The notes beneath the pieces are model-generated. The model did not search any database, had not been told where the DNA came from, and saw nothing but the letters and a program-made list of their open reading frames with translations. Of a DNA stretch of 41,690 nt, positions 15,642-21,833 are shown piece by piece; position 1 is the stretch's first letter, and every line of letters starts with the position of its first letter. Position numbers and translations under genes: made by a program. The stretch comes from a virus, in the IMG/VR virus record IMGVR_UViG_3300010343_000006, positions 1 to 41,690 of that record, one strand, 5' to 3'.

Positions 15642-15862
15642 TTTCCCTCCCCTGGGGGCGAAGGGAGGGGCATCCACCAACTGGGATTGCACACACGGCC
15701 GTCATCAGTTTTCCATCGCCCTTTGCCGTTCTTGGTGAAATTGTAGGTGCCGATCCGAGGCCATCCGTCCCACAAAAGCAAAGATTCACTGTGTGCCATG
15801 AACCAGTCATCCTTTTTGAATGCCTCAATCGGCGCTGTCTCGATAGGCTGCCACTCGCTCAT
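15638..15862 (-). CDS. DUF551-family protein, 74 aa
   Basis: Recognisable by SEWQPIETAP at the N-terminus, LLLWDGWPRIGTYNF in the middle and WWMPLPSPP at the end, the Trp/Pro signature of the DUF551 family common in lambdoid and other phages. Function of the family is not established. Its PLPSPPGEGK end coincides with the junction repeat, so this gene may be the source of the APPGE-type tails on its neighbours. Confidence 0.8.
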   Translation of the reverse strand: MSEWQPIETAPIEAFKKDDWFMAHSESLLLWDGWPRIGTYNFTKNGKGRWKTDDGRVCNPSWWMPLPSPPGEGK

Positions 15863-16071
15863 GCTTTCTCTCCAACATCACGATATTTGCTGAAATCGTA
15901 GCCGGACCCGTCCGCATAGGGCTCAACTCGCAGCAACTTACCTAAACGCGCAGCAGCTGCATCATGGCGTTTCACATCGCTACAGCAATCGCAACCCTCG
16001 CTATACACGTATTCAGCAAAAGCGGACCGAATCTCTCGGCGAAGGCGAGTCACAGTCTCAGTCTCAGTCAT
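15859..16071 (-). CDS. hypothetical protein, 70 aa
   Basis: MTETETVTRLRREIRSAFAEYVYSEGCDCCSDVKRH: helical start, then a CDCC cluster followed by His, a potential metal site. A second helix (AAAARLGKLLRVEPYADG) follows. Ends RDVGEKA, and the sequence encoding GEKA plus the overlapping ATGA recurs at its own 5' junction. Confidence 0.6.
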   Translation of the reverse strand: MTETETVTRLRREIRSAFAEYVYSEGCDCCSDVKRHDAAAARLGKLLRVEPYADGSGYDFSKYRDVGEKA

Positions 16072-16109
16072 GCTTTCTCTCCGATGCGAATCAAATAGGT
16101 AAAGCTCAT
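16068..16109 (-). CDS. 13-codon mini-ORF, possible gene remnant
   Basis: ATG at 16109 opens MSFTYLIRIGEKA and stops in the ATGA of the next gene. It has no ribosome site, and its end GEKA duplicates the end of the next gene. It is more likely the trace of a deleted or swapped gene than a functional peptide. Confidence 0.3.
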   Translation of the reverse strand: MSFTYLIRIGEKA

Positions 16110-16111
16110 AG

Positions 16112-16480
16112 TTACTTCGATAATCTTTGCGAGGGAAAGCGTTTGTCGATAACGATTTGCATACGCTCGCGCCCCACCGGATTTCGCGAGTGAACGGCCG
16201 GTTTATTCACTGGCCAATGACCGGTTTCCTCCATCCAGCAAACCAGCGTGTAGCCAGTACCGAAATGATCGCAGTTCGGCATGGATTGAAAAGCCGATCT
16301 GTCCAACCATTGCTCAGCACTCATGCCGTCCAAGCATTCGGCGCACGCGCCTAGATCGTGGTCAAGACTGGCATTCCATACCTCATCGCGCTCCAGCAGC
16401 CTGCGGGCCTCCTGATCGGTTTTGACGTGTGTCCAGCCATCGGGCGCTTTGCGAATATCATCGAGCCACAAGCTAATCAT
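16112..16480 (-). CDS. cyclic-phosphate-processing receiver-like (cREC) protein, 122 aa
   Basis: ATG at 16480 (AGGCAGGTG upstream) begins MISLWLDDIRKAPDGW. Motifs in order: LDD at 6-8, W16, SLDHDLG at 38-44, GTGY at about 75-78, W82, HSRNPVG at 97-103. This is the receiver-like domain predicted to process cyclic phosphate ends, as found in phages and conflict systems. The paired DD and HD dyads fit a metal site. A role in repairing or blocking host RNA-cleaving defence is possible but inferred. Confidence 0.7.
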   Translation of the reverse strand: MISLWLDDIRKAPDGWTHVKTDQEARRLLERDEVWNASLDHDLGACAECLDGMSAEQWLDRSAFQSMPNCDHFGTGYTLVCWMEETGHWPVNKPAVHSRNPVGRERMQIVIDKRFPSQRLSK

Positions 16481-16829
16481 TGCTGACACCTGCCTTTGCA
16501 CAAGTAAGCCGCTCTACCAGCTTCCCAAATCCGGGCGTCGTCTCTTCCCAAACTGACTGATTCATAAATGTTCTCAGTAACTTACAGGCAAAGCTGAAGC
16601 CCTTTCCCTCAGGTTCATATCCCTTCGGTACTCGGGTCCCCCGCAGATAGTGTCTCTGCTCCCACCGTCCTTGATAGGTCCCATACAGGCCGGGTCGTAA
16701 GTGGCTCACCGGAGCCCGGATAACCGTTTCTTGTGCGCCTAGCCGGTTTCGGCTAATCGATGCTTTCGTGAGCACTGACGATATGCGGGCTGAATCAGCG
16801 AGAGGGTTTGACTTTTGGATCGAGGTCAT
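16473..16829 (-). CDS. hypothetical protein, 118 aa
   Basis: Start taken as ATG 16829 with GAGGCA upstream; a longer frame exists to 16967 but crosses the inverted-repeat region. Sequence MTSIQKSNPLADSARISSVLTKA, then LGAQETVIRAPVSHLRPGLYGTYQGRWEQRHYLRG, and CKLLRTFMNQSVWEETTPGFGKLVERL. Basic and soluble, no domain recognised. Confidence 0.5.
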   Translation of the reverse strand: MTSIQKSNPLADSARISSVLTKASISRNRLGAQETVIRAPVSHLRPGLYGTYQGRWEQRHYLRGTRVPKGYEPEGKGFSFACKLLRTFMNQSVWEETTPGFGKLVERLTCAKAGVSND

Positions 16830-16953
16830 TAGAATTGCCTCTGTCCCGTGATCGGTGCCCGTAACACTGATTGCAGCGGCTTGTAACCGCATACAACGCC
16901 AGCCTCGTGCTGGCGTCTGTATTTTAGCGCTTAGATTTTGCATATTGCAAGAC
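16830..16953. other. non-coding stretch with inverted repeats
   Basis: ACGCCAGC at 16896-16903 pairs perfectly with GCTGGCGT at 16909-16916 (5-base loop). Beside it GCGG/CCGC and TTGTA/TACAA form overlapping smaller repeats (about 16876-16896). Not followed by a U-run on either strand in a way that makes a clear terminator. An open frame crosses it, so a coding origin cannot be excluded. Possible regulatory hairpin or recombination scar. Confidence 0.4.
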
Positions 16954-17208
16954 TTACGCGGCTTCATCGTAATGAACCAATTGAGCGACTAAATGCATGC
17001 GCGGAGAGTCCTGATATCGGTCCTCGCGTCGGCCTTCCTTCATCAATCGGTCACGAATCTCTCGCTGTTTTTGAGATTGGAGGGCCTTAATGGCTTCCAA
17101 GTGATCGACCACCGACATATCCGCTTTGTCGATCAGCACTTGCTCAGTCTTGCCGACCACAGCGAAGATATTCAGATCCTCCATTCGCTGGATTTTGTGA
17201 GTCACCAT
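16954..17208 (-). CDS. hypothetical protein, 84 aa
   Basis: Start at ATG 17208 is chosen because it overlaps the preceding stop (ATGGTGA). The longer upstream frame is mainly the shadow of the neighbouring gene. Reads MVTHKIQRMEDLNIFAVVGKTEQVLIDKADMSVVDHLEAIKAL, then a charged helix QSQKQREIRDRLMKEGRRED. Likely helical. Function unknown. Confidence 0.55.
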   Translation of the reverse strand: MVTHKIQRMEDLNIFAVVGKTEQVLIDKADMSVVDHLEAIKALQSQKQREIRDRLMKEGRREDRYQDSPRMHLVAQLVHYDEAA

Positions 17209-17489
17209 TTGTGGAGTCGCATCGATAGCCTGGAAATGACTGAAATCAATTCCGTGCACCTGATAAGATTGAATGTTCGGCGCGCAATGAACAACCTCAA
17301 AGACTGATATCGCAGACCACACCATCGACACCAATGAAGCTGAGATCCGTCTGGATCTAGATTGAGGACCTTGCAGTGATGCCAGTTGAAGCGGTGCACA
17401 AAACGCATAAAGGCTCGATAGCCTCCGGTTCGGCACCACAACCAGTACCAGAAGCCCATGACGCGAATTGCTTCCCAGTCCTCGCTCAT
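17202..17489 (-). CDS. putative zinc-ribbon small protein, 95 aa
   Basis: ATG at 17489 with AGGAG four bases before it. Trp-rich N-terminal part MSEDWEAIRVMGFWYWLWCRTGG, then FNWHHCKVLNLDPDGSQLHWCRWCGLRYQ. The HHC...CxxC set (Cys/His at about 41-57) could hold zinc and resembles small phage zinc-ribbon proteins. Tail is helical and basic. Confidence 0.6.
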   Translation of the reverse strand: MSEDWEAIRVMGFWYWLWCRTGGYRAFMRFVHRFNWHHCKVLNLDPDGSQLHWCRWCGLRYQSLRLFIARRTFNLIRCTELISVISRLSMRLHKW

Positions 17490-17497
17490 TTCGCTCC

Positions 17498-17854
17498 TCA
17501 CTCCCCCTTCGGGGGAGGAGATGAAAGAACAGCATCAATTGCTGCATTGTGTTCTTCGGCTCCGCAGTTGCATTCGATCTGGCGTTCGTCACAGCAGCCC
17601 TCGGAACTTAAAGGGCACGAATACCAGCAATCCTCGCAGATATGATGTGAGATTCTAGCCGCTCGTAATGCCGCATCGAGATCCATAATTCGCGCAATCG
17701 TCGCACCTGCAATGGTTCGATCGGATTCAGGGGCACCGGTCGCATCCTTGCCTATAGTTTTGGCGATGCGGCACAACTGGTTTTCGAGTTCACGGATATT
17801 GGCTCTGGCTTGCGCGAGTTCGTCGGATAAGGGAATACAGCCTCCATATATCAT
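17498..17854 (-). CDS. conserved cysteine-rich phage protein, 118 aa
   Basis: Helical N-terminus (LSDELAQARANIRELENQLCRIAKTIG, likely coiled coil), DLDAALRAARISHHICEDCWYSCP, then GCCDERQIECNCGAEEHNAAI. The CxxCxxxC...CC...CxC set with EEHN is shared with many small proteins in phage early regions and probably binds metal. Ends SSPPPKGE, a variant of the junction tail of neighbouring genes. Confidence 0.65.
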   Translation of the reverse strand: MIYGGCIPLSDELAQARANIRELENQLCRIAKTIGKDATGAPESDRTIAGATIARIMDLDAALRAARISHHICEDCWYSCPLSSEGCCDERQIECNCGAEEHNAAIDAVLSSPPPKGE

Positions 17855-17864
17855 TCATCGCTCC

Positions 17865-18083
17865 TCAAGGGGCCCGCTCTGGGGCCAAGGATTTGATATA
17901 ATCACTTTCTTTTTTCGAAATGGCTAATAGGAAATCGAAACGCTGGCGCCACTCGGCTAATTGTTGCTCCGCCTGCGTCGCGCGAGATCGATAAGTTACC
18001 CAAAGCTTCTCACTTTCTTTGAGGCGCTTGAGCTCGCGACGCAGGTTCTTGACCTCGGTTTCCAAGGAAGGTTTACGGCTCAT
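17865..18083 (-). CDS. coiled-coil protein, 72 aa
   Basis: ATG at 18083 overlaps the previous TGA. Sequence MSRKPSLETEVKNLRRELKRLKESEKLW continues as one long charged helix (YRSRATQAEQQLAEWRQRFDFLLAISKK). Almost certainly a coiled coil. Unknown partner. Confidence 0.6.
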   Translation of the reverse strand: MSRKPSLETEVKNLRRELKRLKESEKLWVTYRSRATQAEQQLAEWRQRFDFLLAISKKESDYIKSLAPERAP

Positions 18084-18295
18084 GACGCCATCCGGTAAAC
18101 TGCAATGAATTTCCCCGACTTCAACCGGGTGCGCTCGCTCAAGATTTTCCATCCACGGCGACGTAGTTCGCTCACGCGACTTGAAAGCGAAAAGCAGTCG
18201 AACATTCGCGTAGCAGCAGCGTTAGTCAGCGTCCGACCACCCGCTAGATGGCGCACAATGCGGAAATTATGGGAGCCGGGCTTGAGTAGGTGCAT
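18080..18295 (-). CDS. helix-turn-helix domain protein (HTH_39-like), 71 aa
   Basis: Start at 18295 has GGAGG six bases upstream; an ATG six bases earlier is possible. Pattern LAGGRTLTNAAATRMFDCFSLSSRVSELRRRGWKILSER is that of the small phage HTH domain: helix, LT-x-x-x-A turn, then R-x-SELR-x-x-GW-x-I recognition part. Probably binds DNA as an early regulator or replication helper. It overlaps the preceding gene by 29 bases. Confidence 0.7.
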   Translation of the reverse strand: MHLLKPGSHNFRIVRHLAGGRTLTNAAATRMFDCFSLSSRVSELRRRGWKILSERTRLKSGKFIAVYRMAS

Positions 18296-18584
18296 TTTCA
18301 TCCTCCATGTCGTAGCCAATGGCTTTGCGCGCAGCTAAAACAGTCTGCGGTGAGATCTGGTAAACTCGGTACTTGTCCTTGTGATGACGCTGGGCTAAAT
18401 CTTCGCCCATGTCATTTAGTAATTCGCGCAATGCCACAGCCCATTCGAGCGCGGCCCGATATTTTGCGCACAATACATCGTAGTCAGAGGCCCTCACTAA
18501 CTGTTCCTGAGGCGCGAATTGCTCACCATCGTCCGGGCTACACCAGCCACCCTCATTCTCATCCCATTGAAAGCGCTTAACCAC
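18267..18584 (-). CDS. hypothetical protein, 105 aa
   Basis: GTG at 18584, two bases into the end of the preceding gene. Reads MVKRFQWDENEGGWCSPDDGEQFAP, LVRASDYDVLCAKYRAALEWAVALREL and SPQTVLAARKAIGY. The opening Y/FxWDExEGG-W with a later ASDYDVLxAKY is common in small proteins of phage early regions. No enzymatic motif. Unknown. Confidence 0.6.
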   Translation of the reverse strand: MVKRFQWDENEGGWCSPDDGEQFAPQEQLVRASDYDVLCAKYRAALEWAVALRELLNDMGEDLAQRHHKDKYRVYQISPQTVLAARKAIGYDMEDENAPTQARLP

Positions 18585-18747
18585 GGCACTCTCCCGCCCT
18601 CTCTACCTCTACCCCTGTCGCACCCCGATAGCGGGTATACGGATGAGCATCGCCGGGGGAACGGATGATCTTTTGCATGGGGCAGTTCTGGCAACGATAG
18701 CGCTTAACGTGAAAGTCGAAATTCTGCAAGCGCCAGACGTGTTTCAT
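18577..18747 (-). CDS. small CxxC protein, 56 aa
   Basis: ATG at 18747 overlaps the TGA of the preceding gene. Reads MKHVWRLQNFDFHVKRYRCQNC, with CxxC at residues 19-22, then a basic stretch. Possibly half of a metal-binding site or a dimerising zinc finger. Filled a previously empty 160-base stretch. Confidence 0.55.
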   Translation of the reverse strand: MKHVWRLQNFDFHVKRYRCQNCPMQKIIRSPGDAHPYTRYRGATGVEVERAGECRG

Positions 18748-19073
18748 GCGCGAGCAGCCAAAGATTTGATCTTAAAGCGCAGCCAACTATTGACCTTCCG
18801 CCATCGGGTCCCTGGTAATGCTCTGGGACCGACAGAATCATTTACCGCCGCTACCTCGTCGATCAATGCCGTATGTAGCGTCACGCCAGGATGATCTTCC
18901 CAAAAAGCCCCTATGGCGCAGTATTCGCCATGACCATTCCTTAGCTGACCATAAAGTAAGCCAGCGCGCTTCTGGACGGAATCACGAATGAGCCACAATG
19001 CCGTATCGTCCGGCATTGCCTCTTTGTTGGAACTGCTGCATCCGTGCGGACGCAACTTACTATTGCTTGCCAT
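18744..19073 (-). CDS. conserved phage protein, 109 aa
   Basis: ATG at 19073 with CAGGAGG at ideal spacing. Sequence PDDTALWLIRDSVQKRAGLLYGQL, GEYCAIGAFWEDHPGVTLHTALIDEVAAVNDSV and RWRKVNSWLRFKI. The CAIGxFW...ALIDEVAAVNDS core recurs in phage early genes; no function is known to me. Confidence 0.65.
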   Translation of the reverse strand: MASNSKLRPHGCSSSNKEAMPDDTALWLIRDSVQKRAGLLYGQLRNGHGEYCAIGAFWEDHPGVTLHTALIDEVAAVNDSVGPRALPGTRWRKVNSWLRFKIKSLAARA

Positions 19074-19203
19074 ACAATCCTCCTGTTTTTACCTGCGCGA
19101 GCAGGCTATAGAAATACTGCGCCAGCAACCCGCATGGGAGCTGCGAGACATCGAAGTCCAGCACGTTCTCACGAGCCATTGCTTTTAGCGCCTCTACGTC
19201 CAT
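19060..19203 (-). CDS. small protein, 47 aa
   Basis: ATG at 19203 inside the 3' end of the Cro-like gene (35-base overlap), stop at 19060 inside the next gene. Reads MDVEALKAMARENVLDFDVSQLP and CGLLAQYFYSLLAQVK. Predicted helical. The frame supplies the ribosome site of the following gene in its last codons. Confidence 0.45.
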   Translation of the reverse strand: MDVEALKAMARENVLDFDVSQLPCGLLAQYFYSLLAQVKTGGLYGKQ

Positions 19204-19360
19204 TGACTTTCAACCTTTCTCCAATCCCGAAAGCCCAGCCATCCGGCAGTTTCTTGAACCTCAGCCAGTTATTGAGCCGCTGTCGGCTGATTCCTAGCTG
19301 CCTTGCAACATCCGCCTGGGATGTAGCATCGATCGCTGCCTGCAAGACTTTCATTGACAT
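19169..19360 (-). CDS. Cro/YdaS-like helix-turn-helix regulator, 63 aa
   Basis: First gene of the leftward arm. HTH at residues 14-35 (SQADVARQLGISRQRLNNWLRF), short and basic as in Cro and YdaS proteins, followed by KLPDGWAFGIGERL. Start ATG 19360 lies six bases from the predicted -10 box, implying a leaderless mRNA, and no ribosome site is visible. Probably binds the intergenic operators and controls both arms. No partner repressor is seen in the window. Confidence 0.75.
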   Translation of the reverse strand: MSMKVLQAAIDATSQADVARQLGISRQRLNNWLRFKKLPDGWAFGIGERLKVNGRRGAKSNGS

Positions 19361-19463
19361 AGTGCCATTCTATAGCAAAAATATTGTACGTCAAGGGACT
19401 TGTACTTTGTAAAAGTTCGTGTATGCTGTCGTTTACGGTCGATCAACACAACGGAGAGAGACG
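19361..19463. promoter_or_regulatory. divergent promoter/operator region
   Basis: Rightward: -35 TTGTAC 19400-19405, 16-bp spacer, -10 TATGCT 19422-19427, then GGAGAGAG before ATG 19464. Leftward: -35 TTGACG (complement of 19389-19394), 16-bp spacer, -10 TAGAAT (complement of 19367-19372), transcription start near 19360. TTGTAC recurs 16 bp apart (19384-19389, 19400-19405), and CAAG-GGA-CTTG (19392-19402) is an inverted repeat, all overlapping the two -35 boxes. These are candidate operators for the Cro-like protein. Confidence 0.65.
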
Positions 19464-19838
19464 ATGAATGCACAATTGAAAACACAGATACCGTACACTC
19501 CAGGGCCGTGGCGGGTCGGGCATCATACGCAGATGTCAGTATCAATCCGCGTATTCGACAATGACAAAGCAACGCGCGGTGCAATTGCTCAAGCTTTCGC
19601 AGAAGGGATGAGCCACGATCAACTCGACGAATGTGAAGCCAATGCTCGCCTTATCGCCGCTGCTCCCGCCTTACTTGAGGCATTGAGAGAATGTGTGGCG
19701 GCTTATGTCGATGTGGATCACGCAAATACGTATACATCGGATGACGTTCTTTCAGTGGTTAAAGCAAATGAACGCATCCGTACATCTGTGACTGCGGCTC
19801 GCGAAATCATTGCTAAAGCCGTATTTGAGATCCGCTAG
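19464..19838 (+). CDS. conserved early phage protein, 124 aa
   Basis: First rightward gene; ATG at 19464 with GGAGAG. TPGPWRVGHH near the N-terminus and CEANARLIAAAPALLEALREC in the middle identify a small family widespread in phage early regions. Function unknown. A C-terminal helix RTSVTAAREIIAKAV follows. Confidence 0.8.
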   Translation: MNAQLKTQIPYTPGPWRVGHHTQMSVSIRVFDNDKATRGAIAQAFAEGMSHDQLDECEANARLIAAAPALLEALRECVAAYVDVDHANTYTSDDVLSVVKANERIRTSVTAAREIIAKAVFEIR

Positions 19839-19841
19839 GCA

Positions 19842-19934
19842 ATGCGCGACCTTCTCAAACACGACTGGCCAGTGCTTTTGTCGCTCGCCATCATCATCGC
19901 CACGCTGGCAGGGGAGATTATCTATGGACGCTGA
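19842..19934 (+). CDS. small transmembrane peptide, 30 aa
   Basis: ATG at 19842. Reads MRDLLKHDWPVLLSLAIIIATLAGEIIYGR: basic start, one hydrophobic helix, short polar end. Weak ribosome site. Supported by its membrane-helix composition and position four bases after the preceding stop; a chance frame is possible. Confidence 0.45.
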   Translation: MRDLLKHDWPVLLSLAIIIATLAGEIIYGR

Positions 19935-19952
19935 TGCGAAGGAAGCAGCCAA

Positions 19953-20555
19953 ATGAAACGTGAGCCGACCGAACAGAGTTTTCTGAAGGACGTCGCCAAG
20001 CATGAGATCAAGATCCGCAAAGACGAAGGTGTCTATCGGCACATGACTTTTGCTCGACCCGGCACGAACTGTTACCGCTTCGATCTGGTCACATGGCCCG
20101 GCTACTTGGCGTTTTCGGGCGACATGGGTTGCTACGTTTTCAGCCGCATCCCGGACATGTTTGAGTTTTTCCGCTCCGACAAGGAAGGGCTGCACATAAA
20201 TCTCGGTTATTGGGGCGAGAAGGTCGAGGCACGGGATCGCGACGGCGTCAGAGAATACAGCGCAGAGCGCTTTATTGAACACGTCCAGCGCCATCTGGAT
20301 GATAGGGAGGCTTCTGACCGCGACAGGCGAGCCGCCAAGTACGAAGTGATGGACAAGGCTCACGACAACCAGCATGAGGCCTACTCGGCTGCAATGAGCT
20401 TCAAAGGGCCGGACGGAACGAAGTTCGCAGACTTCTGGGAGTGCAACTCGGACGAGTACACCTATCGCTTTGTCTGGTGCTGCTACGCGCTGTCGTGGGG
20501 AATTCGGCAGTACGACGAAGCATGCTCCCCTGCACAAAGAACGGATGCACCATGA
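19953..20555 (+). CDS. conserved early phage protein, 200 aa
   Basis: Recognisable stretch ARPGTNCYRFDLVTWPGYLAFSGDMGCYVFSRIPDMFEFFR, conserved across many phages of proteobacteria; role unknown to me. It is mixed alpha/beta with a charged middle (HVQRHLDDREASDRDRRAAKYEV), and FVWCCYALSWGIRQYDEAC near the end. The start overlaps no gene; the stop overlaps the next ATG. Confidence 0.75.
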   Translation: MKREPTEQSFLKDVAKHEIKIRKDEGVYRHMTFARPGTNCYRFDLVTWPGYLAFSGDMGCYVFSRIPDMFEFFRSDKEGLHINLGYWGEKVEARDRDGVREYSAERFIEHVQRHLDDREASDRDRRAAKYEVMDKAHDNQHEAYSAAMSFKGPDGTKFADFWECNSDEYTYRFVWCCYALSWGIRQYDEACSPAQRTDAP

Positions 20556-20698
20556 CCGCTAACTGCGATTGTTGTGACGAGCGCCCCGGTACCCACACCA
20601 TTATCGTATGCCAGATTGAAACCTGGATCTGCGATAACTGCTCGGATGATGAGGAAGAGTTGGACAAAGCTGATATATCCAAAGGAGAACAACCGTGA
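20552..20698 (+). CDS. small double-CxxC protein, 48 aa
   Basis: ATG 20552 overlaps the previous TGA. CDCC near residue 5-8 and CDNC at about 27-30 could bind one zinc. The acidic tail DDEEELDKADISKGEQ is strikingly like the tail of the protein at 21137-21343, suggesting shared ancestry or a common partner. Confidence 0.65.
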   Translation: MTANCDCCDERPGTHTIIVCQIETWICDNCSDDEEELDKADISKGEQP

Positions 20699-21111
20699 CA
20701 ATGACTGCTGACGAAGCGAAAGAATTCTACGGCGCGGACGCAGCCGAATGGCTCAAGCGCTGGGACACTGGCCAAGGTGTATGGAGCATCGAGATGGGCG
20801 GACTTGGCCCAGGCTACGAGCAGTGCATTCAGATCACCACGGCCGAGCTTCTGCGCCATCTTCTCACCAATACCGTTGCAATCCCCAAGGAGGGCGACAA
20901 GAAAGGCTGGGAGAAGGTCAGCGATGAGTTGCGCGAGGCGATGTTCAAGGTACCGACGATCTCGGCGCTGGGACTCTCTGGCGCGCAATACGGGGCTGCT
21001 TACAACCTGGCGTGGCACCTCTACCGACGCGGGCCGGCCGTGTGCTTCATGGACAAGGAAGTGCAGGATCGCAAGATCCAAGTTCGCAAACATTTCCCGC
21101 GAGCGGCTTAA
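20695..21111 (+). CDS. hypothetical protein, 138 aa
   Basis: GTG 20695 is preferred to ATG 20701 because AAAGGAGA sits seven bases before GTG and the start overlaps TGA. Contains ADEAKEFYGADAAEWLKRWDTGQGVWSIEMGGLGPGYEQCIQITTAELLRHLL, then LGLSGAQYGAAYNLAWHLYRRGP. Globular; family not recognised. Confidence 0.7.
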   Translation: MTMTADEAKEFYGADAAEWLKRWDTGQGVWSIEMGGLGPGYEQCIQITTAELLRHLLTNTVAIPKEGDKKGWEKVSDELREAMFKVPTISALGLSGAQYGAAYNLAWHLYRRGPAVCFMDKEVQDRKIQVRKHFPRAA

Positions 21112-21136
21112 CGTCTAATCCAGGAGGAAATGTGCC

Positions 21137-21343
21137 ATGACCAACAAAGACCTGCCGATCAATGACACATGGTGCGAGGGTTGCGGCTTCGAGGAATGTC
21201 GTTGCGAATCGCTCTGCAATGGCTGCGAGACACCCACAGTTTGTCTGGACAAAGGCTGTGGTAAGAGTCAGCGCGAGTACTCAGGAAGAGACGACGAAGA
21301 GGAACTTGACGCTGCTGATACTTCAGAAGGACCGCAATCATGA
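21137..21343 (+). CDS. cysteine-rich small protein, 68 aa
   Basis: AGGAGG then ATG 21137. Nine cysteines in the first half (CEGCGFEECRCESLCNGCE, CLDKGC), probably two zinc sites, then an acidic tail DDEEELDAADTSEGPQ shared with the 48-aa protein. The ribosome site lies in an 18-base sequence repeated at 21818-21835. Confidence 0.65.
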   Translation: MTNKDLPINDTWCEGCGFEECRCESLCNGCETPTVCLDKGCGKSQREYSGRDDEEELDAADTSEGPQS

Positions 21344-21648
21344 ATATATTTCTCAGCGGGTATAATTGGCAGCCCGGCATGGATGGATCGTTGTTCGGCT
21401 GGTCAATGGGAGAAGTGGTTAACTTCAAGGCTCCATCCTCCGGCAAAGAATATGAGGTGCGCATCGATTCTGATTTGATGTCGCATACCGATTCCCCGTC
21501 AGGCAAATGCTACGAGTGCATATTCCTCGACGGCTCCGGGCGCTGGGCATTGGACCCGACTTATTTTTCTCCGAGCGGTGCTCGATTATCGAAGATCAAT
21601 TCTGGTCGCTCAGAACTTGGCTTACAAAATACATCCGGAGAGAAGTAA
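21340..21648 (+). CDS. hypothetical protein, 102 aa
   Basis: ATG 21340 overlaps the previous stop. Beta-rich (LFGWSMGEVVNFKAPSSGKEYEVRIDSDLM, KCYECIFLDGSGRWALDPTYF). Cys pair CYEC. Looks globular and soluble. No family recognised. Confidence 0.6.
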   Translation: MNIFLSGYNWQPGMDGSLFGWSMGEVVNFKAPSSGKEYEVRIDSDLMSHTDSPSGKCYECIFLDGSGRWALDPTYFSPSGARLSKINSGRSELGLQNTSGEK

Positions 21649-21833
21649 TGGAGGAAGTGCCGTTCAAGCCATGCCCGTTCTGCGGCTCCGATCACTGCAC
21701 CGTGATGAGCGGCTGGGTCGAATGCCTTATCTGCGGCTGTCGCGGCCCGCATGGCAAGGAACCTGTTGATCGACTGAGGGCTTGGTCGATTCGTAACGCG
21801 CCACAGAATAATCCAAAAGGAAATGTGCCATGA
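21648..21833 (+). CDS. Lar-like restriction-alleviation zinc-ribbon protein, 61 aa
   Basis: ATG 21648 (TAATG). FKPCPFCGSDHCTVMSGWVECLICGCRGP gives CxxC...CxxC, the Lar-family signature, and DRLRAWSIR fits the A-x-x-x-W-N part. Lar proteins relieve host type I restriction; a role in evading restriction is inferred from family. Its stop overlaps the next start. Confidence 0.75.
   Translation: MEEVPFKPCPFCGSDHCTVMSGWVECLICGCRGPHGKEPVDRLRAWSIRNAPQNNPKGNVP

Noticed and set aside
16850-16920. Possible tRNA from the clustered stems
   Set aside because: No T-loop consensus and arms do not fit a cloverleaf.
19924-19955. 10-codon frame between the 30-aa and 200-aa genes
   Set aside because: Its stop overlaps the next start, but it is too short and lacks a ribosome site to call.
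20401-21093. 230-aa minus-strand frame
   Set aside because: Antisense to three well-formed plus-strand genes that overlap by ATGA/GTGA; a shadow frame.
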